Shown here: positions 45,821 through 64,000 of the stretch, in pieces
How positions within the stretch are numbered: position 1 is the first letter of the stretch
How the letters are laid out: each line of letters starts with the position of its first letter
Assembly: GCA_034190875.2 (NCBI GenBank)
Contig: CM067351.1
Location: 4,822,426-4,886,425 of the forward strand
Source: Urechis unicinctus
Taxonomy: Eukaryota; Annelida; Polychaeta; Xenopneusta; Urechidae
DNA length: 64,000 nucleotides
Direction of reading: 5' to 3'
Position numbers and translations under genes: made by a program
Notes under the pieces: model-generated
Seen by the model: only the letters and a program-made list of their open reading frames with translations
What the model was told of the DNA's origin: nothing
The model's database searches: none

Positions 45821-48788
45821 TGATCGCGTGCCCAGCGCAATTGGCGGCATAAAGTTAGTATCATCATTGGTTCTTGGAAATAAATCGTGTTCACAGCCTA
45901 TAGGGTGATAATGTATATCTTAGGCAGCTAATAACGATTCTCCTTACGCTGCTATTGTGCCACATAAAATCCTATGTGGAAACTACCACGGCAACATAAA
46001 TTTAGTTGAAGCAATATTGAGGCACTAATAAAGTGTGGACAGTTTTCGGAAAACGAAGATTTGTGCATAATACGCCGGAATATCCTCGCAAATTGATGTA
46101 AGATTTGGTGTCCTAAAAAATCCAAACACGTTGATTTATAGCAGCTGAAAATGTACAGAAATGCGCAAAAGCCAACCATCCACGGATAAGGTTGCGATGC
46201 AGCGGCTTTGTTAACATCCGAAGGAATATATAGATGTAGATGAGGAGAGTGTTCGGGAAACCCTATCTTGCCTGTTTGATTGAGAGATGTGAGGCGAATC
46301 ATCAATGACACGTTAAATCACAAATGCCATGGTATTTTGAGAACTTGTTTAAATACGTGCTGGCTTTCTAAACAGCACATTACAAACGCTACCTGATGCT
46401 TCCTATCCGAAAGGCAGGGAGCAGTTTTGCTCGTTGGACTAATTAACTATATTTGTACCCACCGAAAGGGCATTTCATGTATGTGCTTAGCATAGACAAT
46501 ATACACTACCGGAAAACTCATATAATGTTGTGCTTGATAATCTAATGTGCTAGGGTTACCCGATCCAGGGATTGACAATCAATAAATCAAGTGATGGTCT
46601 ATAGCCTGTAGCTGCACTTTATCAATAATGCGTCTTTATTGGTATATGTGCTGCGCTATGGCAAGAATGATCCAATTTAGCGATTCCTACGAACGAAAGA
46701 AGCATTATTTGAGCTGCGGTAAGGCGAAGCAATAGCAAAATAACTGGTACATCACAAGCAATACGTAGATATAGTTTGGCTTCTCTGGGATGTGAAGGGT
46801 GTTTCATCAAAAGAACGTTGCAAGCAACATATGTTGCAATACACGTACATGGTCGGCCTGTTAAATTTTGCTGTAAATCGGATTAGGCGTCTTCAATGTC
46901 AATAAAACCGTCCTTGCACACGACACTGCGGTTCCAATTATTAATCCAAATCTATGAAAGCTTCAAATCACATTGCAAAAGCGCAGGTTGAACATGGATT
47001 GCATTCAATTAATTTGATATCATTTGAATACATTTTATCCAGTGCTCTCATTCCAAGCAGGCGTAAGCCTGTATCACTCGGACAGGTTCTTGTTCCTTGC
47101 CGGGGAGAACGACACATGTATAAACAATGTGCCTGTAAACCAAACTGGTCAAAGGCTTACAGTGAAATCAATATTGATCATGTTAACCAAGGCACGCGGC
47201 AATAAATGTTTACATGCGTCTAACTGGTGTGTCTTCCGTAAACAGGTGGGATAGCCTACATGTGCAACTACAATTTCGGAATGAGATCTGGGGTACTAAA
47301 TGGACCTGTCTATTTTATAGCTTCATTGGATCTATGCAAAAATCCATCAAACATGTTCAAAACTTCATGGTTGCATGACAATTATAAATGGAGCGTCGAA
47401 ACCAACCGTAATATTACGCGTATTGCGTGGTTTTGAATACCACACACACGTAATTGTCTCTGAGACTTGCTTCCAGTGATGATTGATCTCTTGGTACCTT
47501 TACCTGATAAATCTGTTGCATTAAGCACATTTGTATGTTCCTCATATATACGTGAAAAAATAGATCCTTGCTATCAGAATCGTTAATTGAGTGAACCGAG
47601 TTACAACCATAACAGTTTTCCATTACGAAAAGAGAGGTATATTCCTGAATAGCAGCAGCGTTGGTTTACAACTATACGAAAACTAAATTAAGTCGTATGG
47701 GTCGCTGGATATAAGCTGTCCATATAACTAATGACTTTACTATTCAGTGTTGAGTGATGCCAATACTGCAACGACATTTCGATGGTTTCAATGCGAAAAT
47801 GTGCGTTCCATTGCTTATCGATGGCTATGTGATATGTAATTAATTGACTTATGCCGCAGCTTTTTTCTTTGACTCCCCTTAGCGGTTATAGACTAATATG
47901 ATGCCATATATGTTTGATAAGATCCTTGCGGGCGACATCTTATGTTACATTATGAAGTCGACCATTGTACATAATGGCCTTCAAAAGAAGACTCCGGTCA
48001 TAAAATGAAGTTTGTTTTGCCAACAAATCAAATGTGGCTGTCACAGCAAAACGTGATTTGCAGTTACGTGATAAGGTTCTTATCACCAAGTTTAAGTAAG
48101 CATCCGATCATCGAAGTGCATAGCAGCATCGGCTACTATTTCCAGCGAATACTGAATTAATAATCAAAGTGTGACAGTTATGACATCGTGTAAACAAATT
48201 GCGGCTATTTCCTCTTCCATGGCACTGATATCAAATGAGAAATAGTTCCATACCTAATTAACACTCAATACAGTGCCTACAACTGATTACTTGTATGTCA
48301 GCAGCCTCTTGAAATTCAGCTAACAAATAATTGACGCTTCATATTGAAAAGAACGATTTGATCCATTTGTGTTTATGTCTAATGACACATTTATGATGAT
48401 TAAAACGTTTGGAATAAGTGGTCAAAACCCTGTTTAATAGATAGCAGGCAAAAAAGCTTGCTTAATCGCGCAGATGCTACAACAGTTGAATAATTCTGCT
48501 TTAGTCCATTTAATTTCAGAGTAATAAGAAACATTGCCAACTTAACATGGAGAGAACATTTAAGCAAGGCTTGCAAACATTCGTCCTCTATGCTCCTAAT
48601 ACGTCATGGGTCTTGGTGCTGCAGATGCATTAGCAGATATATGCAAGCGCTAGGCCTAATACGTATGCATGTGGTCATACATGTAAGCCCCGTTTCAAAG
48701 AATGCTTGCCTTGACTAGAATCATCAGCCTTAATTCCACTGAGCGAGCACGTGTGAAAAGATGAGTTTGGAAGAGCAAAGCTATCTTT
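45821..48788. other. Gene-poor stretch, nothing recognised
   Basis: Only short random frames on either strand (the longest 119 codons, minus strand near 45952-46311, with no domain). No RNA gene or mobile element is seen. Confidence 0.55.
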
Positions 48789-56336
<7,548 letters not shown>

Positions 56337-58645
56337 ATGATTATACAGTACATATTGTCTGTATATCACTTAAGCAAGAATATAGAGTTTGTATGGTCGT
56401 AGTTTGTCTACCTTCGCATTTCCATGCGTGGGCAAAAATGCACCACGTCGCCCGTCAAACATATCATCATAGAGTGGTAAGATAATTGCAATTTGAATTC
56501 TAGTGTCGTGAATTGAGATAAAAGTGAATAATGGCTTCGTTCCGCTAACAATGGTTTTGTGTTGAACTTAAATGCTAATAGCTTTCACTGATTCTGTGAT
56601 TGCTCTGCCATTTGTGATTCGGTACGAAACGCAATCTTTCTAAATATATCCAATTAAAAATAATAATATCACCGACAATGACACTTTAGAGTATGCACTG
56701 CAACATTCTGGCGTGCCTCGACAAAAGCATTGTGTTTGCTGTTTGCTGTTCGACAATGGTCGCCTGAAATAAGACCAGGACACTAAGCGAGCCAACCTCT
56801 TTTTTCTAGTTAATTAACAGTTGTATTGTTGTCGCCTGAATGTTCTTTTCTAACTATCCAAGCAAATTTGGTAGTGTTTGAATGTCGACACAGTAATGAC
56901 TGATGGTTTGTGTTTTTTCTTTTCGTGTCAGCATCACGCTTATCGTCTTATCGTTGTAAGTCATGCAACATTATTAGTATTGATATGTTTTTCCGTCGCG
57001 TGGCATTTGCGTCGTGGCTGTAAACCATTATTTATTGTCTTGCTACCGCTTAAACAGCTAAAGGACGTTACTCATATGCCGGAAACGCTCTCTTATAGTA
57101 TCGATAGCATATTATGGAAATAATTATTACTGGACACAGATTCCACTACCATCTTCGACCAAGGTGTTTAGCTCGCTAGGATTACTTGTCATGCTTTGGT
57201 TGCGATATTGACTCCTGTTTAGTACAAAATATATGATTATACAGTACATACTTTCTATATATCACATAAGCAAGAATATAGAGTTTGTATGGTCTCAGTT
57301 TGTCTACCTGCGCATTTCCATGCGTGGACAAAAATTCACCACTTTGCCGTCAAACATATCATCCAAGAGTGGTAAGATAAATGCAATTTGTATTCTAGTG
57401 TCGTGAATTGAGATAAAAGCGAATAATGGCTTTGTTCCGCTACCAATGGTATTGAGTGTAACTTAAATGATAATAGCTTTGCCTAATTCTGTGATTACTC
57501 TGTATTTTGTGATTCGGTACGAAACACAATCTTTCTAAATATATCAAGTTAAAAATAAAAATATCAACGACAATGACACTTTAGAGTATGCACTGCAACA
57601 TTCTGGCGTGCCTCGACAAAAGCATTGTGTTTGCTGTTTGCTGTTCGACAATGGTCGCCTGAAATAAGACCAGGACACTAAGCGAGCCAACCTCTTTTTT
57701 CTAGTTAATTAACAGTTGTATTGTTGTCGCCTGAATGTTCTTTTCTAACTATCCAAGCAAATTTGGTAGTGTTTGAATGTCGACACAGTAATGACTGATG
57801 GTTTGTGTTTTTTCTTTTCGTGTCAGCATCACGCTTATCGTCTTATCGTTGTAAGTCATGCAACATTATTAGTATTGATATGTTTTTCCGTCGCGTGGCA
57901 TTTGCGTCGTGGCTGTAAACCATTATTTATTGTCTTGCTACCGCTTAAACAGCTAAAGGACGTTACTCATATGCCGGAAACGCTCTCTTATAGTATCGAT
58001 AGCATATTATGGAAATAATTATTACTGGACACAGATTCCACTACCATCTTCGACCAAGGTGTTTAGCTCGCTAGGATTACTTGTCATGCTTTGGTTGCGA
58101 TATTGACTCCTGTTTAGTACAAAATATATGATTATACAGTACATACTTTCTATATATCACATAAGCAAGAATATAGAGTTTGTATGGTCTCAGTTTGTCT
58201 ACCTGCGCATTTCCATGCGTGGACAAAAATTCACCACTTTGCCGTCAAACATATCATCCAAGAGTGGTATAAGATAAATGCAATTTGTATTCTAGTGTCG
58301 TGAATTGAGATAAAAGCGAATAATGGCTTTGTTCCGCTACCAATGGTATTGAGTGTAACTTAAATGATAATAGCTTTGCCTAATTCTGTGATTACACTGT
58401 ATTTTGTGATTCGGTAAGAAACACAATCTTTCTAAATATAACAAGTTAAAATGAAAAATTACAACGACAATGACATTGTATGCACTGCAACATTCTGGCG
58501 TGCCTCGACAAAACCATTGCGTTTGTTGTTTGCTGCTCGACAATGGTAACTTGAAATAAGACCAGGACACAGGGTGTTTAACTAGCTAGGATAACTTCTC
58601 ATGCTTTGGTTGCGATATTGACTCCTGTTTAGTACAAAATATATC
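56337..58645 (+). repeat. Three-unit tandem array, 895-bp period
   Basis: Units start at ATGATTATACAGTACATA: unit 1 at 56337, unit 2 at 57233, unit 3 at 58128. Unit 3 is shortened to about 518 bp by a deletion of roughly 380 bp whose edges share GGACAC. Units 1 and 2 each contain the same 81-codon frame (56878-57123 and 57773-58018) with one hydrophobic stretch. With no start context, homology or splice support, I regard it as repeat DNA and not a gene. Confidence 0.93.
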
Positions 58646-61600
58646 AATTGTGACTACCACTCTATAAGCCTTATGCAATGTTAATTTGTGTATTTATTGG
58701 TGTTTAACTGCAGCTACCCAAAGTTAATCCCAAATATGTGCCCTTGAAACAATGCCATTTGTGCTCGATGTGCATCATTAGAACACCGAATGCTTTGTAC
58801 ATTAATATGTATCATGATAAGCATGTGCTCACAATTGTATTACATGAACACTGGGAACCAGTAACTAGCTAATTGCTGTTTTAATGAGTTAAGGTTATAT
58901 TTTCTCCGCCTACGAGTGATCTGATTTCGTACTTGTAGGCAGATGACTTATCCATAGTACCCAATAGGCATGTATCTTTCACATATGGCTTAATTCAGTC
59001 AAATTTACTCTCGCACATCATAATGTTGCGGATGGAAGTATATAGTGACCAAATGTTTATTACAATTTGAACCATAAAGAAGATAATACGTTAATGAAAG
59101 AAAGTTACCATGCATTCAGATGTCGGTGGCATATGTACCATAGCACACACAAACGTGCGGGTGATACCGCCTAATGACGTCGACATAATGTCGGTATGTG
59201 CCAATATGAAAAAGATGATGGCATATATAAACACTTTCCAATAGTACATATGCATATCTGGACTTTGGGTATATATATTTTATATAGACCTCCGTGTCTA
59301 CGTTGTTTCAAAGGTATAGGGCAGTACCAAGCGGCCAAAAAGTCGCAACCGAGTGTGCCCCACCGGTTTGGTCAAGGAGGGCACTTGCATTGGAGGGGAC
59401 CTGTTCCAGTATCCCAATTAGTATCATATATGACAGTCACAATAGCATCATGTGATGTAAAACCCGATATGGCATTACATAACAAATGTACTTGCAAATT
59501 ATATGTTGTGCTATGCACTGAATTTGGTTACATCAAGCATATTCCAATACATGCTAGTGCAAAGTAATAGACCAATCGATGTACAAATCGATTATCTGAA
59601 TGTGTATTATATTTGCTCACAATCAATGCAATATTATTTGTTCAATAAAAGTATCCATCAAGTTCACAGTAAGCATGCAAGTGATATAGGCGACAATTAC
59701 ATTAATTTCCAATGCTATCAATAAATGATTTTATCGAATATGCCTCATGATAGAATGCAACACAACTTTATTTAGCACCATTGCGCTTAAATGCATATAT
59801 ATGAAGCACAGCACGATTCTGTGATATTCTAAAGGCATAGGTTTGGCTAACATAGTATTTGATTGAAAAAACGATACACCAAAGGCTATGGAATTTTAAC
59901 GATATCTTCTACCGACGAGTGAAACTTGGTAGTTATGAGAGACCATGTATCGATAACTGTGACCCGTTACCATCTTTTGGATGCAATTACTGATACAGAA
60001 CATAAGTCGGCCATCTGGTATTAGCGCGAGAAAAAACCATGATGTGTAAATTACCCCATTTTAACGCATCGATTCATACTTCACTTACAAGCTATGCTCA
60101 TTCGAATTAAACACCCTTAGCTTATTTTCGACATCTGATGCTGCTGATCCCCAGATATACCAATTAAAGTTTTCTGGTTGCCTAATATTATTTAGGCAAT
60201 TGTTAGGACTATATTTCCAGATGACATTCATTAACAATACTCTTCCATGGATTTACCAACAGCATCGCTAGCGTCTCAAACAAGCCATGGGCCAGCGATA
60301 TCTACCAGACATCGCAGAAGTCACCTCCAGTAAACATGGCAATTTAAAATAACCACAAGAGCGCGCGGTGTCTCTGTGACAAATACATAGCCTTTTATCG
60401 TAATTGTAATCAATTCATTATATGGTGGAGCGGTGCCCAGTTTGTGACCGACCAATACAAAGGACGATATCGTAATGGTAATCTTTCCATAATATGGTAC
60501 TACTTTGCTTATTGCCCTCTAGTAACATTGGATTAAGAGGCACTGAAATCTATTGTAATCACCAGTGCTCTTAAAAAAACAGTCTATTTGATAAGTGACC
60601 AACATGTTGTCGTCCCTTATCTATCGAATGCAACAGTATTAACAACCACGACAACTGACATAAGGGACAAACACCAATTTTCCTGAATGAGATGAACTAT
60701 TTATGATAATTGTGGTTGGCGGTTCTTGAGAGAAGTAAGCTGGTGACATGTACCTGATACACTTCATACAAAACTGATAATAATTCTTATTTATTTTGCT
60801 ACTAGATCATGGACAAGAAGCAAGTAAAAAAAATATTTTGCAAAAGTACTAGTTAGAAGAAGAGTAACATATTCCACGGTTGATTAAACAGTGAACCAGT
60901 CCATAAAGTCGATTACGCTTACATACATTAAAAGTACTATATGGTTCGGGCTTTTCCATCGATCCATTGCTATTCCATTCCTTAAATAACAGTAGCTTGC
61001 GATAGAACTGTTGGGACTCTATTACATGAATTGCATGTGTTTCTTCCAAGAGGTGTAAATGCCTCTAGTATAGTGGTAATTAATTAATGCGAAACGTGCT
61101 TCCAAATTGATTCGTGGTTCTTTTATGACTGCATATCATGAATAAACGAATCGAAGAAATCGTTATGTACATTGCAAACATAATGTACCGTCATGAAACT
61201 TCCGTTGTTGCAGTCATTAATGTTAAAAGCTTTAGCTTAATGACCGAAGCCCCATTATGTGGAATATTACCTTGGAAGATTTCCACCGTTGCCATTGTCT
61301 TGATGATGCGCTTTTACTTTTTGGCTCATCGAGTAAAGCCAAGATAAAATGCAAATATGCGTTATACCAAAAGCGCATATTGCTACACCAGTCTGGTAGA
61401 TAACCTTGCAGCCGGCCGTTTTAATGACCCAGAGCATTCGCCTTGAACCACACGAATTCTCCGTAAATGATAGCAGTACAGCAATGTTGGTTATCATTCA
61501 TGGTATATTACTATATAAATCGACTTTCGAATTACGTGATACAAGGAGGCTTTGTGTTTTTGTATCGCATAAAACCAGCCCATTAACGTTCAGCTTACTT

Positions 61601-64000
61601 GTTTAATAAATCAACACTTGCGCTTGTTAGCGGACATTATATGAACCAAGGCGTGCAAATACGAATGCAAGTACATATTTCTATTAATTTGCTCTATCTT
61701 ATCGCAAAGCAATGTGTAATGTACATCAGGTGATCAATGTGCGACTGTAACTACGTTGCTTGTGGATACATACGGATGCCAAGCCGGTCTGGCGTTCCAA
61801 TGTTACTATCCAGGATATTGATAAATCTTATGCATCCACATAAAGAAAAGCTATTGTAACACGATTAAGTTATCTTTACATGCTGAGTTATTCACTTCAT
61901 GTATTGTTTATTAGTCTACACCTCTTTAAAAAGGTGCAATGTAAAAAAGCAACGCGCGCAAATCGAAGAAAAATCACAGTGACTATTTTATCGCATGTCT
62001 ATTACGACGGCCGATTTCTATTTACGTTTATAAAATATCTAGTCTGTTCGGTGTTTTAAAAATGTTGGCAATTGTTAGTGAGCATCTATATACCAGATGA
62101 TATATGATGGTTATGAAGCTTATTTATTGTCGTCACAGCAAACGATAGATTTGTTATCATTCATCTGTTTATAACCTCATCAACGCCATTAAAAATAATG
62201 TGTTTGATCATATGGAATAATGATACAATCATTATATAAACCTGGTTGAATTCTGGCACATGTGCGTGTGCTCATTATTATGCTGTAAATGCTTCCATTA
62301 AATGGCGTCCTAAAATGCACGTGAAACGCAATATAACGTGCGTCCAATAATTGAACGTAGGAAATGTTCTTTGTTTAAATATGTTGCGTGTTGCAAATTT
62401 TACATGCGGATATCCCTTATGCTTGGGTAGACGGATATCACACAGCGACACAGACTCAGCGGCCCACACGTAATAACTCACATCTAAAGTAGTTATTCCC
62501 TCTTCTCTCTCAGAACCGTTGTAACGACCTCCGTTTTTGTGTCATTCTATGGTTTCAGGCACGCTGAAGCCTTCTTTATTTGACACGATATTTCACCGAA
62601 TGACATCACAGAAAGCACACTTTATCCACTCAAATAAGCCACTAAATACTTTGGTCACGGACACCCTGAGTTAGGCAACAGCTTAGCATGCATGGCATTC
62701 GCACGACAAACACAAAGACGAATACAATTTGAGGGATGTATGGGACTTTCGTAAAAATATATCAAATGCCGCCAATACGCAAACGTGCCATGATACAATT
62801 ATAATAGTTCACATTATCTCGGCTTTTCATGTTGACATAGCAAGTAGGTGCATAATGTTAGATCTTTCCGTGTCGCATTAGTGTTCTCTCGCAAGACTTC
62901 CTTTATTTACTTGTTGTCTTTCAAGTTTTTAGTTTATTTGCATTCCTCTATGTCAACACTGTCCATTGTCTACACACACTTATTGGCGTCTATAGATGCG
63001 TTACATTCTGGAAATACTCTCGCAATGGGATAAGACAAGCAATGGATGTACGTAGCGAAAGTAAATCTGTGTATAGTCACCGTCACTGTGATTTCCAAGT
63101 CAATTACACTTTGATGATACCGATTTTATTCGCAAAAGATGTTCAAACGAAAAGACACCAGAAGGATAGTTCCAATTTCTGCAATAGCCTATACCTTTTG
63201 TCCATCCTTTAACAGCTAAACTCAATTACAAGCGCTCGGCAGTGCTCTAAACTTCCAAGTCTTTCTAGCTAATTGATTGATGTGTCGTAGATTGTAACGA
63301 AAAGACGGGGATGAATCGGTAATCGCGAATGTTTTCTAGGTCACAATTCATACAATAATACAAGCATACACATTTACTTAAAATCTGGAGTTTGGCATTG
63401 AAGAGATGCTATGCAGGGTATGAGTTATTAATTGCTTCAAGCCATAATTGACTTTATCGAGCGTCGTATATATTGAAGGTTTATGGGTGCAAATACGGCT
63501 ACAATAGGTTATATTCATCGTTGTTGTAGGTTACTATACAATGACAACAACGATCAATACATAAATAACAACGTTTAGTCAAGCATACATTTGTAGTAAC
63601 ATTGTTAGGCAACGTAAACACTGATGCGCTGCTCATGGCACCAATAGTTTGCTGTGACTAGTTTTGCCTACTTTACGTTAGATTATGACGTAATAATGTG
63701 GCTCTTTGTTCAGCCACTTATTCTTTCGGACTAGCAATTACTGACAACCATCTGAACGTAATGCTTATACCAACCATGCATCTCTGGAGCAGGTACTTGT
63801 GCGGGAGAATTGTATTAATCAATGCCCCGCTTGTTAGTGCTTAGAATTGTGGTTGTCGTCGCAAATTACAACTACCACATTTGTGCTGATTTGCATAACA
63901 ATACTAACGCTTCCAGGCGCAGAATATTATATTTAGTTATGGTCTATAGATCCATACAAATAAAACTTGTCACTGACACGTACTTGATATGCCCATCATA
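58646..64000. other. Gene-poor right flank
   Basis: No recognised gene. A 123-codon plus-strand frame (59196-59567) spans a locally GC-richer patch with PSVPHRFGQGGHLHWRGPVP. It has no family match that I know and could be a mobile-element relic or chance. The rest shows nothing. Confidence 0.5.

Noticed and set aside
45952-46311. 119-codon minus-strand frame
   Set aside because: No recognisable domain, no neighbouring exons; length is compatible with chance in this composition.
56878-57123. 81-codon frame repeated at 57773-58018, with a hydrophobic segment
   Set aside because: It is repeated because the 895-bp unit is duplicated. No homology, splice or start support; the third unit has lost it by deletion.
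59196-59567. 123-codon plus-strand frame in a GC-richer patch
   Set aside because: No family recognised and no splice or promoter context; kept only as a remark in the flank entry.

Overview
The window is animal nuclear DNA. Coding exons are short, separated by AT-rich introns with GT-AG borders (one GC-AG). There are no operons or ribosome-binding sites, and long (TA)n and (CA)n arrays recur throughout. The gene families present (a Kolobok-type DDE transposase, a P2X7-type cytosolic Cys-rich domain, a C2H2 plus tyrosine-recombinase protein, a jockey/CR1-like reverse transcriptase) suggest a marine invertebrate. I cannot name the species from sequence alone. Almost all supportable coding sequence lies between about 11 kb and 30.5 kb; the two flanks are gene-poor.

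Layout. 1-11 kb is featureless apart from AT arrays, small hairpins, a minisatellite and a short patch that looks like templated filler DNA (10046-10174). 11.16-11.75 kb is a minus-strand LINE reverse-transcriptase relic. 11.9-22.9 kb holds a plus-strand, intron-rich, decayed locus: acidic and low-complexity exons, C2H2-like zinc-finger exons, then a tyrosine-recombinase domain with several frame breaks and a Phe where the catalytic Tyr is expected. It contains several internal exon duplications.

23783-30578 is the centrepiece: a 6.8-kb DNA transposon bounded by 25-bp imperfect terminal inverted repeats and TTAA target duplications. It carries two convergent genes. One is an 11-exon Kolobok-like DDE transposase (about 787 codons, with one apparent frame break in exon 1). 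The other is a 3-exon, 346-residue accessory protein that joins a CXC-type Cys-rich motif to a P2X7-like C-terminal Cys-rich domain. Their stop codons are only 6 bp apart. The shared TIRs imply that both genes move as one unit; the accessory protein's role is unknown.

30.6-64 kb has no convincing gene. It contains a recent 5.1-kb direct tandem duplication (33637-38749 and 39118-44243) next to AT microsatellites and a foldback inverted repeat, a three-unit 895-bp tandem array (56337-58645), and several large AT, CT/TA and CA/TA arrays.
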